64,000 bases of DNA, from contig JABANP010000113.1 in NCBI GenBank assembly GCA_013115135.1, positions 62,001-126,000 of the forward strand. Direction: 5' to 3'. A program made the translations under genes and the position numbers. Origin of the DNA: Perkinsus olseni. Lineage: Eukaryota; Perkinsozoa; Perkinsida; Perkinsidae. The notes below the pieces were generated by a model, which did not search any database, was not told where the DNA came from, and worked only from the letters and a program-made list of their open reading frames with translations. Shown here piece after piece: positions 1 through 10,227 of the stretch. The number at the start of each line of letters is the position of its first letter. Position 1 is the first letter of the stretch.

Positions 1-494
1 AGTGGTAGGCGGCGCCCTCGCTCATCTTCCCCGTTTTGTACTCAGGTTGGGAGGGTCCATGCCACCTTGGGTGATGATCGACAAACCACCAGCGTGCCTT
101 CTCGGGGCTGTTCATTGGTGCCTTCTGGCCGTTATCACTGGCCAGGTGAGTGCGCTGTCACGGAATCTTTCCAAGGCCCTCGTTCTTTGGGATTATCATT
201 CATGAGGCCCGTTAGTTCATAGTGTCTGACTGCTTCACAGTAGTGATTTAGTGTGCATCCTCGAGATGAGTGAGTGTAGCTTGTGAGTCTGCTCAGGTCG
301 ATGGAGTTGTGCCGCAGAGTCAAGAAGTCATCATGCCATGCTTGTTGGCATTGGAGCATGTGTAAGTTGGCCCCGACTAGAAGCGTTGAGGATTAGCAAG
401 ATGGTGTAAGGTCTCAAGATTTGATGCAGGTATCTTTCCTGGGCTGCTGAGTATCCTGGGTTTCTCCCAATTCTCATCCGAGCTCGTGAGATAC
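1..494. other. 5' flank, no gene supported
   Basis: Small open frames exist on both strands, but none carries a recognisable motif or a consistent exon chain. The stretch ends just before the first ATG that joins in frame to the nucleotidyltransferase gene. Earlier exons of that gene could lie here; I cannot show them. Confidence 0.4.
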
Positions 495-3400
495 ATGCTT
501 GTGACGCGGAAGGCTCCGATGCTTGCGAAAACGAGGTGGGAACGAACGGAGCCGGCGGAGCGATGCTTGTTCTTGTTATTAATTATTTCAGGTTGGAGTG
601 CTACGAGTTGCAAAGTCTGCCTTCGGAAGCTGCTAGGGACATCGCTGTACCCTACAGGCAGATAGCATGTGAGCCAGCGGAATCACAGCGGAGCGAAGCG
701 TGAATTGTTGTCGTGATTCCAGGCACTGATGCGGAGGATGCGGACAATGAGTTGGAGCTATTAGCGGAGGATATGTTCCCTCGTCCGGAGAGGATCGATT
801 GGCTCCATCAGCAGTTCAACGAGGTCAATGAAATTGTAAGGTGGATGGTCGTCCTGCGTGTTTTACGGTTTTTCTATCAGTTGATGAGCTCGCCGCTAGG
901 TGTTGGGGGTAGGGTATATGGCAGTCTCGTGAACGGCTTCCCGACAGCGCATAGTGATATTGATGTTGCCGTTGAATTGAGAGAAGAGGTCAAGGAGGAA
1001 TTACTGTAATAATGGAAGGTTGGTCGAAATCTCCTTGAGGCTTGGTTTCTGCCTGGATCTCTGCGAGATGAGTCGTAGTAGTAGCCTTCTTTGGAGGTCC
1101 CAGGTTGAAGGGTTGGCAGACGTGTAGATATCATTCTTAGGGCGAAGCAAATTGAAGCAGCTGAGGAGGCCAGAGCAGGGGCTGGGTCAGAGGGTAGTGG
1201 CTCGAGTGATAGAGAGGAGGATAACGACAAGGAGATGACCAGCAAAGCTCGAGACCGGAAGGCTACTATAGCGGCTATCGAGCTACTAGGGGAAGAATTC
1301 GACAAGCGAGGGTGAGGGCAGCTACTGCCGATCGTCGAAGCCGCTCCCTGTAGAAGTTCACGTTACATGGTTGTAGGTATGTTGTTAATGAAGTCGTCTC
1401 AGCGCGAGTACCGATACTGTTGCTGGTTAAGGAATTCACCGGTAGGAGCTCTCTTGTCGATTGGTCGTGGCGGATGGTGATAATGGCAAGGTCCTGACGG
1501 TGAGAGGGAGAAGGTGGAGTTTAACCTCTCCTTCGATCACGAGATTACACTTTATAATTCGAGGTTGCTGAGATGCTACGCTATGCTCAGGCCTGAGGTA
1601 ATCAGCATCAGCAGACGGAGCAATTTCGTGGCGCAGTGACTAATATATTGTTATCAGGTACGGTCGTTGGTGGTCCTGGTCAAGCACTGGGCCAAGACCA
1701 GGGATGTCAATGATGCCCTCAACGGCACTTTTCCAGTTACAGGTGAGTCCGTACTCGGATGGGGCATTCAGAGACTTTCTCGACGGCTGCTACGGCGACG
1801 GCGGAGTGGAGTTTTGATTTTTTGTTTCTTAATTTCAGTTATGTCTTGCTGGTCATATTTTTCTTGCAACAGAAGGGTATATTACCGTCCTTACAAGATC
1901 CTCGCTGCTTTCGAAATGTCAAGTCAGAATGGATAGTCGACAGGTAGAGCGCAGCACCCTGTTGCGAAAGGTCCTTGGCTCGATCCCCAGTGCTTTCATC
2001 TTCGAAGACTTCCAGATACGTCGACTCAAATCAGCATCATGTATATTTCTTCGATTGGCTATCCACTGGAGTCACGGACCCGCAGGAAGCCCTCAGTCGC
2101 TTCTTCCTACCAGAATACGCTCAGAAGTGAGAGAAAAATGCGGAGTGGTGGGGTCGATCCTGCGGTCTCAGATCCGTACCGAGCCTATCGCGCCTGTTAT
2201 ACGAATTCTTCGATTTCTACACGGAAGTCTTCCCGAGCTACGAATCCGTCGTCGACGTCCGCTCCATCGGCCCGCCGGTGTCCAAGGAGGACTACTTCAA
2301 AACGGAGCTGGTCAAGCTGATCAAACGTATGGAAAAATGTGGTATTACCCTCATGACGTTGAGATAGCTAGAGGTGTCAGAATCCCGAGAGTGTGCAGGT
2401 AGCAGTGGTGGTGATGATGACAGTGATGAAGGGCCTTGTCCGACTCTTGATACTGTGATGGGGCTGAGACGTCGGCGTGCGTGGCTGTCTATAGCTGATC
2501 CATTCGAGGACCTCAGACTCCTCGGTGTTAGCCCGAGAGGGATGGAGAGGCTGATGCAGGAGATGAGGAGAGCTTTGGCTGTGAGCCGCCGATGATGCTC
2601 CTGCTGCTGTCGCTTGGTTGCTTCGCTCCGCTGCGATTTTATTCTTCGTCTTTTCAGCTGCTGGATCATCCGAAGCCGAAAGTTAGTTGGATTGAACGCC
2701 TGTTTTCAACACAGAAGGTGGCCAGAGGGAAGAAGGAGTTCAACCACCCCCGCAAGGCAATCGATAGGGCGGCCCATAATTGGGGGACGTATCATGACAA
2801 CAGCGTGGAGGGCATTAGGACGAGGTGAGGTTTGGCCGAGTGGTTGCGGTTGTGGGCTGGTAACCTCGAGGTTGGTGGTTCAAATCCTTATCCAGTTTCA
2901 TTTATTATAATTCAAGCGAGTCCGCCGAAGCCTTCTGCCGGAATCCTGAACTTGATGACGCTGCCACGTGGATGGCTGTGAATAGGGCCTGGACCTGGGC
3001 TACCCGAGGGGTTCCATCGACCCACGCCATGCTGAGGTGGGTAGAGACAGAGTAGACGCGTTGTTGTATCGGTAGTGGTTGTGTAAGGTTTGATGTATTC
3101 TGCTGCCTTACCATGCTGGAGGGTGTCAACGTCACGTCTATTGAGTGCATAGAGGCACTGCCGGGCCATAAGCTCATCAATAAGAGCAGCGCTGGAGATG
3201 GTGATGAAGCTGAGGGCGAGGTGATGAGAGTAGTAGTGAATGAACCGCTCTATAAGTTGTGCTTTAGTGTGTCTTGCTGTCATGATCATCGTGGTTTCAG
3301 TCGGAAGAGCTGAGTATGGAGGTCGTCTGTAACATACCGCAGTTCCAGCAAGCATTGGCCAATGCACGAACGACGCGTCGCTCCGCCGCCCAACCACCAA

Positions 3401-3858
3401 CGAGGCAGCGGTCTCACGGCGGCTGGACGGACGATAACAGCCGGACGCAACGTAGAGACTGGGGGAATCGACGACAACAGCAGGAGCGGCGGGCCGATCC
3501 AGACTATGATCGACCGGAGACAGAGAACAGAGGCAAGAAGGCGCTGTATAAGCCGGGAAAGGCTAAGGCACCTCAGGTTAGTCGCTAATGGCGTTATCGG
3601 GGTTGCATGTGTAAGGGTTAGGTTAATAGCCGTGACCAAGATACGGGGGCGAATCTCAGTAGAAGAGGCTTCCATGTCAAGAGCAAGCACGGCCGATCAC
3701 GGGCTAAAGATGACTACAATGGCTACGGAGGAGGTAGGGAGGTTCCTGGTTCGATTCCTGGTAAGGACTATATTCAGCGAATAATTATACCCGAGGCTGG
3801 TAGCGGTGATGATGAAGCCGCCCCTGTATCATTACTGCCCAGTAAACTATTACGGTGA
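495..3858 (+). CDS. noncanonical poly(A) polymerase / terminal uridylyltransferase-type nucleotidyltransferase, 17 exons
   Basis: Family of Cid1/TRF4/TUTase enzymes, which add A or U tails to RNA. I read exons 495-535, 592-668, 723-835, 881-1005, 1120-1311, 1377-1441, 1491-1597, 1658-1742, 1839-1943, 2016-2126, 2172-2338, 2399-2580, 2658-2824, 2917-3036, 3088-3220, 3301-3576 and 3622-3858, all with GT-AG introns. Motifs in order: the catalytic GS...DxD segment (YGSLVNGF then DIDV, exon 4), SARVPIL (exon 6), VLVKHWAK (exon 8), SYVLLVIFFLQ (exon 9), and the PAP-associated end LSIADPFEDL with a following helix (exon 12). Exons 13-17 encode a basic, Arg/Gln-rich tail with no domain I recognise. 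The third catalytic Asp of the family appears to be Asn (EFNLSF, exon 7). The join of exons 8 and 9 is off by one base, so there is either a frameshift or a misread splice site. Start at 495 is the first in-frame ATG; upstream exons are possible. Confidence 0.85.
2825..2916 (+). other. intron containing a degenerate tRNA-like sequence
   Basis: This 92-nt intron begins GTGAG and, a few bases in, shows an A-box-like stretch (TGGCCGAGTGG) and about 40 nt later a B-box-like stretch (GGTTCAAATCC). The loop CTGGTAA would carry a GGT (Thr) anticodon. The T stem pairs only at its inner base pairs and the acceptor ends do not pair, so this is a relic rather than a working tRNA gene. Confidence 0.4.
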
Positions 3859-3998
3859 CATTGATTAGATTGATCGATACTCCTCACTTGTCTCCTCCGT
3901 CTTTTTCCAACTGTACCATTTCATAACCCCTGAAGGCTTCTTTTGTGTTGGTCAATGACCCTTTGGTCACATCGTGGCAGTCTCAGTCTACAGTAGCT

Positions 3999-4809
3999 AT
4001 GTCCATCCTCTCATCGTTGGGTCCATGGCGTGCCTGCCGAGCTAACTCCTTGCCGCTCCCGTTGGACGCCTCCTTCGACAGCCCATCGTCCACATCATCA
4101 ATCGACCGTAGCAATGCACACCTCAACAGCGTTATAGTAGAAGACGTTAGTTTGGAGGTGGGACGGCTACGCTCCGCCGTCGCTTCCACTTCTACGTCAG
4201 GATGTACCGCAGGATCTGGGCCGAGAGATTCGACCGATGATCGAAACGCAAGCTTGTCGTTCTCGGGAAGAAGGAAATGTGTCGCCCGTGGTGAGAGAGG
4301 CGGGTAGGGCTCCCTGAGCAACGGCAAGATGTCAGGCTGCAAAGTCGCCGCTGGGACAGGGGGCAACTCCACCATCGAAGGAACGGCCCCCGAGGAACGT
4401 CACCAGTGGCAATCGTCTCACGGTGAGCTCATCGGCTTGGCTGTCTCTTCGGTAGGCCCTCTGCTAGGTACCTAGCAGATCTCTGTTTAAGTCACAGGTC
4501 TTAAGAACTCCGGCCGATAAGAAATCGCCTGTCGCGATAACTACGCCGGATACGAGGACGCCATCGGGTAAGCTACGGCTCGTCTTGCTCCGTCAGTAGC
4601 AGTACGTACTAGGTGGTCGGATGACGAGTCCGAAGCCACGACCAGCAAGCCTTATCATATCACGGTCTTTGATGGAAGAGGAGGAGGAAGCTCCACCGGA
4701 GGCGCTGTTATCGGTCGCCGGCAAGATGAGTAGAAACGCCTCTTCTTCCTTCTGCTTCGCTCCGCCCTTCTTAATTAGGTCACATCTCAGTGTCATCATT
4801 CACCCCTAA
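3999..4809 (+). CDS. Ser/Pro-rich hypothetical protein, multi-exon
   Basis: Not recognised. An ATG at 3999 opens a Ser-rich first exon ending near 4145 (GTAGAAGAC then GTTAG). The next exons, about 4201-4303, 4336-4432, 4500-4569 and 4613-4738, are rich in Pro, Ser, Thr and charged residues. The last intron (about 4739-4787) contains GCTTCGCTCCGC, and the last exon reads SHLSVIIHP then stop at 4809. One internal join (near 4304-4335) leaves an unusually short intron and an ambiguous phase. It begins 140 bp after the previous stop. It could be the N-terminal part of the oxidase gene downstream rather than a separate gene. Confidence 0.45.
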
Positions 4810-5514
4810 TAATAACGCAACCCCCCTAGCATCGTACCCCATCCTGTCGGGCTAATGAGTGTGTCCTCAACAACAACAACTGGTCCCCAGCGGGCAACCA
4901 GTCCATCTGTGCACCGCCATCCTCGATCGGCTTCGAGACGGGGGAGGGCTTGTCCAACCAAATAAGCGAGAAGTGCTTCACTCAGGACGCTCAATGGAAG
5001 CGTGCGGTAGAGGAGGTTCGACGGGCGGTGAGTCCGTCGCGTTCGAGCTCATTACCATCGGCGGGCGTGCACAGGTGCAGAAGTCAGTTGCCCGGGGCTG
5101 CGCGGCCTCCCCCTCCGAGTTGGTAGCTGATCTCTTGCGAGAGGGGGCTGCCGAACTGTACGGCTTCTGGTCCCTCAGCGAGAGGTCTCTCATGCCCATG
5201 ATAGATCTCATAATGGGCAACTCTAAAACAGTGCCCTGTCGTGAGGCTACGATGATGAGGTAACCACTGGAGTACACTGCCCATACCACGGGTTGCTAGG
5301 CTTAGGTCCTCTGAAGGGAACACAGTAGTGCCCCTGACTACGTCGGAGGCTGGTCCTCTGCCGTCATGGTCTCCATCGTTTAATCACACGGCAGTGGAAA
5401 CGAGGGTTGGCATTGTTCGGGATGGGCGAGCCATGGGATGATAAGAAGACTTGCTTCATCATCATGGATATATTCTTTTTCACCATATCACTCTCTTACG
5501 GCCTCTACGCTAGG
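4810..5514 (+). CDS. coding-like exons of unknown function, possibly 5' part of the oxidase gene
   Basis: An open stretch at about 4855-5028 runs into a clean GTGAG...CACAG intron (5029-5078) and continues in phase in an exon to about 5263 (ending REATMMR before a GTAACC donor). The joined product is helical and acidic, with no motif I recognise. A further coding-like piece lies at about 5328-5440. I cannot decide whether these are 5' exons of the NADPH oxidase-type gene or a separate gene. Confidence 0.35.
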
Positions 5515-8500
5515 TGAGGACGGCCCAACAGCCACCATCATTCAAGTGTCTCCTCAACACCTCGACAGCTCACTCGGTTCGCATGTCTTTGCACTGTGCG
5601 TCTTGTAGCGATCATAATGGAAGACCGCCCCAGTCGTTGTCGCCCAACGCGTTTAGTTTGCGGAGACGCCGACTGCTTTGTGCTCAGATACGGTCGTCCA
5701 GCAGGCCAATTATTGGGCTTCCCTCTGGTCCTCGCTCGTGGCGGAGCGATGGGCACGCTCCTGTACAGTATTGCCTTGTTCGCTACTATGAGTCGTCGTT
5801 TAATCACATCGTTGTATAAGATAACTGAATATAAACCCTTGTTACATTCCCTTTCGATCCATGTACACTCAGCCTGGCTGCTGGCGGTGTATGTTGTGGT
5901 GAGTCGAGCCCCCTACTCGGATCATCGCTAGGGTCTGACCATCAGGTGCACGTCTTTGGCCATTTGGTCGGGCACAATACCTGTGTTTATCAAGAGTAAA
6001 GCCCGGCATCATAAATTCAGTACGCCTCCACAGCAGGCTCAACACTGTCCTACAGAGTCCCTTATAGGTATTAGTCTGTGCCAAGCCGGGTTTCGAGCCC
6101 ATCCTACCGTCATTGGTCCCCATTCGGCCGTCGTGTCCCCTTGATTCAACCCCAACGGTGTGGGGCATATTTTCGAGCACTGTTGGTTGGTCGGGTGCCG
6201 CCCTCATATTTTACTACTTGCTTTCATGTATGAGTATTCTGCTCTTCCTTGCACCTACCGATCGGCTTTCAGGGGGCGGTATTCCCGTAAGAAGTTTCGA
6301 TGGTCTCATTACAAGACATTTCAATTCGTCCATACTACATGCATGGTCCTCTACGTTTTACTGCTTTACGTAAGTCTGTGCTGCCTTCAAGCTCGCATAC
6401 TATGCTGGTGAACATCGGCTGTGTGGTCTAGTGGTATGATTCTCGCTTAGGGTGCGAGAGGGCTGTGCGGTATTGTGTACAATTCGCGCCGAAGGCGCGA
6501 AAAAAAATAAAAAAATGAAATGGAAAATATATTTGTCGCGGGGATGTACCTTTAACAAGTGTTTGAAATAGAGTTCTCTCGTGGTTTTATAAGCCGATTG
6601 GACTCATTTCGTCAGACTAGGTATATACTGCACAAACCTCTGCCAAAGGTTGTCCCTCCGTCGGTGAAAGGTAGCTTGGTAATTGGAACCAGCTATAAGC
6701 TGATCATTCACTGCCATGGAATCTGCCTCAATAGGAGTCATCTGAGAGTGATACACCCAAGCCACTCCGTGGCTAATATTTGCGCATGGTATACTCCGGT
6801 AACCACGTGAATTGGGGATTTTATCTTGCGACCCTCCCCGAATTTACTCCAAGCCTGGGCTAAAATACCACAGCCCGTGGTCCACGGGCTCTACAACCCT
6901 GACCTCTACGCCAAAGCATAGCGGTACTCTGAGTCCCGGAAATATCCTTATCTGTCGTCCAGGAAATATGCTGATATAAGGAAAGCTCCCTTACGGAGCG
7001 CAACTTCATAGTAGGAACTCGCTGGATGAAAAATAATAGTATCCCCTCGAGGACTGTAGTACGGTATTAGCCTTTCCAACCTGCGAGTCTATAACGTCAC
7101 ACACCAGTGGGCCCTTTTGCCTTTTCGACCAACAAGTTTGCACTTTTTGTACTGCGAAATTTCTGAAAATTCCATCGCAACCTTCCGAAATGGTCCACGA
7201 AAGTAAAAGGCGCGAACTTCTTTGATGCATCGCGACTCACGATTCGCGGCGTGAATTCAGTGTTATGATCGACTGTACCGTACGGTCTAAAACTCGGTTG
7301 GTGAGGCTGTGGACAGCATCGGCGGGCCCCGGCTGCTCAGCTGAGCTGAGCAACCACCTCGGTTAGCTCATTACAAACGCTCCGAAAGTCTTCTTCAGAC
7401 GATACGCCGAACCAGGCCCTGGTTACCAGCCTGATAATATCAGGGGGATCAGAAACAAGTCAAGTCACTTTTAGTACAATTGCTACCCGAGGTTTGGTGA
7501 CATATCGCCAGGATTTTCTAGGAAGGGACAGTTGTACAGCCACTGGTCGCGGAGGTCCCAGGATAGGCAGCAGCGCGTTTGCAACTTTCGCTCGCCCGCG
7601 AGCTCGGCGTCACGGCGTCGCACGTGCTGCGCATGATCCGCATCCTTACAAAACTTTGCGCAGAGATAGAATGTTACGGTGAGACGCTGAATTCAAATGA
7701 ATCTAGACATGCGCTATTTCATTCTGAAGAAAAAATATTAAAAAAACCAAGACACGCGGAGAAGGCTTACAATTGGTCTAGCCGGTAGTCTAGCCATGGT
7801 CTAGTCGGCTACCAAGGCGAATCGTCAGCCAGCCACGCAACCTCGATAGATGTTCAAAATATAATGAAATAGAGCTTTCTCGGCTCTATTTCATCCCAAA
7901 AAAATCGCCTCCATATGTGCTGTATTAATTCTTTTCTGCTCTTTTTCCCGTCTCGTGGTCTAGCGGCAAGAACGTCGCTTGGGCGGCGAGAGGTCCCGAG
8001 TTCAATTCTCGGCACAGCCCTTCTTATTACCTCTTAGATACATGGTTCATCACAGCTGCTGGGGCACGGTTTGCCTCTCGTAGTTCCCATCGTCATGCCC
8101 ATATGTCTGTTGTATGGAGACTAACCCACGGGCGTCGGCCAAGGGAACTCTCTGGTCTCAGGTACTTATTCTTGCGAATCCGGCGGAGCTTTCATCGACG
8201 CGTACGTATAATCCGGGCAGAGAGCGTGAGCTCAGAGCTGCTCAGGATTGACATTGCCACAGGCGAGAAGTTCGTGAGGCGGTGCAGCCCAGGGTGACTC
8301 AGTACCGGCCTTGGGATTCGAACCTGAGACCTCGAGGTCTTCCTTCAGGATGTATGTCCATGTTCTCTGTCCAGAGATCTCATGGTTCGAGTGGCATCCA
8401 TTCAGCGTTGCCAACTGGCCTGCTCTTGGCACGGGCTTCGTCCGGCTGTTGGTCAATACCAAAGGAGATTGGACAAGGCAGCTCCACCGGAGGTGACCAG

Positions 8501-9841
8501 CATCTCGGATTCGAGCTGTTGGGCGTGCTGCCGGACATACTTGCTACTATGCTCAGGTGCGAAGAGAAAACCGGACGACCTGCCTAAAGTGAAACTGGAC
8601 GGACCTTTCTGCGCTCCTGCCCAGAGCATCAAGGCAGATGTCACTACGTTGACCAAGGAGACAGCTCCGAAGCGATCACTGACTAAAAAGTGGTGGAATA
8701 GACGGAGTGTCAGTGTAGGTTATCGGCGCTTCTCTCACAGCCCGTCGTTGGTCTACCACACCCATTCAGACCAGAGACTTGGACTACGCTAGCGATAGCG
8801 ATGAGGAGGCCGAGGACGACATAGAGCAGGGCCAGCTCGGTGTCACGGCGTCGCAGCCTGATTGCGGATGCTCGCTGGATGACGTTATCGTATGCATTGG
8901 TGCAGGAGTTGGCATCACACCCTTCTGAGCAGCCTCGACGCCATGTTGAAAAAGGCCGCGGCACATAAGGTGTCAGGAGAACAGGCCGAGATTGGTAGGA
9001 GCAAGAAGGTGAGCGCCGCGGGGCCGATGGATGGGAACTGGTATCCTTCGAGGTGTGGTTTTACTGGCTCACTCGGAACGCCGGGGATTTCCTCTCTGGC
9101 GTGAGCATCCTACGGCAGCTCTCAGCAGCTGCAACGAAGATGCTGCTCACCGGGGACACCGGCCTGGCTGGGCTCACAGAGGTCCACCTGAGACTACACG
9201 TTACCGCGGCAGTCGGGGTGAGCGGGCAGCAACACCACCACTGTGTCGGTCTAGGATCTCCCTGCCTCAGCCCCTGCAGCTACAGAAGCCCTCAACCTTC
9301 CTCTTTCATGAGAGCCTCAGTAAGGTTATCTGCCTTCAGATGGCCACGGCTCAGACGCCGTCCGACGAGGATACCAAGTAGGTAAAAGCTCGATGGTCAT
9401 CGGTCATTCACAGCTCCTGCAGGCAAGCCTTCATGTGCGACATCCCCACCGGGTCGTCAGTACTGCACGACTCGTACACAGCGGACTCTGATGACTCCGC
9501 CACAGCTCGAGAGGGCCCCAGCAGCAGTATACCCATCCGTTTTGGCCGCCCTTGCTGGCCTCAAGACTTTGTGAAAATAGCGTTCAGTGATCGTTGCCCG
9601 CTCCACCAAGGCCACATAGCATCTGCTCCCGCGCCAGTGGAGGCTCCGACCAAATGGGTGTAGGTTTCCGCTATCCCGCCTTGAGTATCGGTCCCCTTTT
9701 TGAGGTATCTATGCGGTAACACTAGGCTACAGGCTGATGTAGCTGATGCATGCCGATGGGCGTCCAATGAGACCGGCCATAAATTTGTACTCTCGCGGAA
9801 CTACTGCTGCCACTACTCCAGTTCTGTCAGGTACTCATGTG
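5515..9841 (+). CDS. NADPH oxidase / ferric reductase-type flavocytochrome, many exons
   Basis: Membrane flavocytochromes of this family carry electrons from NADPH through FAD and two b-type haems across a membrane. Membrane part: exon to about 5900 with ARGGAM and helix 3, whose His residues join across an intron to VHVFGHL (His spaced 14 and then 4, as in the family). Helix 5 at about 6300-6369 joins in phase to IHG at 8038, again with His spaced 14. FAD part: WFEWHPFSVAN at about 8370-8410 and KGDWTRQL. NADPH part: DGPFCAPAQ near 8600, VIVCIGAGVGITPF near 8890-8925, FEVWFYWLTR near 9047, IRFGRPCW near 9540 and the C-terminal FVLSRNY near 9790. The 5' end is uncertain. The frame stays open beyond 9841, so the true stop may be as far as 10146. 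The longest intron (6370-8037) splits the haem helix and contains tRNA-Pro-like sequences. Confidence 0.8.
6417..6461 (+). tRNA. 5' half of a tRNA-Pro (AGG), truncated
   Basis: Acceptor 5' strand GGCTGTG, D arm with TGGTCTAGTGG, and a perfect 5-bp anticodon stem CTCGC/GCGAG around loop TTAGGGT (anticodon AGG, Pro). After the anticodon arm the T arm and 3' acceptor are missing and replaced by sequence ending in a small GC hairpin (cgcgcc...ggcgcg, 6485-6500). It lies 47 nt inside the 5' end of the oxidase intron 6370-8037. It is a tRNA half-gene or relic, not a complete tRNA. Confidence 0.6.
6462..7948. other. interior of the long oxidase intron, no gene supported
   Basis: About 1.5 kb between the two tRNA-Pro-like sequences. 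Only short open frames are present, none with motifs. A 12-bp-arm hairpin (ATGAAATAGAGC and its complement) lies near 7863-7893. AT content rises locally near 7710-7750 and 7850-7930. The stretch could be a decayed insertion. Confidence 0.4.
7949..8019 (+). tRNA. tRNA-Pro-like sequence (anticodon GGG), acceptor stem mismatched
   Basis: Seventy-one bases with a D-arm start TGGTCTAGCGG, anticodon loop TTGGGCG (GGG), a perfect T arm (CCGAG, TTCAATT, CTCGG) and 3' acceptor CACAGCC. The 5' acceptor strand here (CGTCTCG) does not pair with it, and the anticodon stem has one mismatch. The 3' acceptor is instead perfectly complementary to the GGCTGTG of the half-tRNA at 6417. It ends 18 nt before the splice acceptor at 8037. 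Confidence 0.5.
8294..8348 (-). other. 55-nt intron with an antisense tRNA-like 3' portion
   Basis: The intron starts GTGAC and ends CTTCAG; removing it joins SPG to MYVHV exactly in phase in the oxidase FAD domain. On the minus strand it contains a perfect B box (GGTTCGAATCC). The T stem is broken, and only the 3' half of a tRNA can be argued. It is the same type of association seen in other introns of this window. Confidence 0.4.
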
Positions 9842-10227
9842 TGAAGAGTTCTGATCTTTTGAATGGCTCTGCAAGATCGCTGTTACATAGTTCTGAATCG
9901 TCTATTATTTCCTCGGCACATTCGATCCTTCTTTCGTCTTTTATCGCTATCAAGTTCATCCACTCTAAGCCGTCCAGTGTCGGACGCGCAAGAAGCTCCC
10001 ATCTGATGTATATACATTCTCGATCAGCATGCCTCTCGACCTCTCTGCATGGAGCCAGTCTCCTCTTCACGCTCGGTTCGGCACATGAGTTGTCAATCTC
10101 GTGGAGTGTAACTATAACATTTTCAGCCATTACTCACCAACACTGATGACCCCAGCCAAGCAACGGCCATCGCATCATCGCCAACACGTGAGCCATTCCG
10201 CGTCCGGCGATCCTTCGAGGAATCGGG

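Noticed and set aside
3735..3775. B-box-like GGTTCGATTCC suggesting a tRNA
   Set aside because: It lies in the last exon of the nucleotidyltransferase gene, in phase (VPGSIPGKDY), and no tRNA fold can be made around it.
9813..10130. 105-codon minus-strand frame starting MAENVIVTLHE
   Set aside because: Protein-like composition, but the plus strand is also open from the end of the oxidase gene through 10146; no motif or splice context supports the minus frame.
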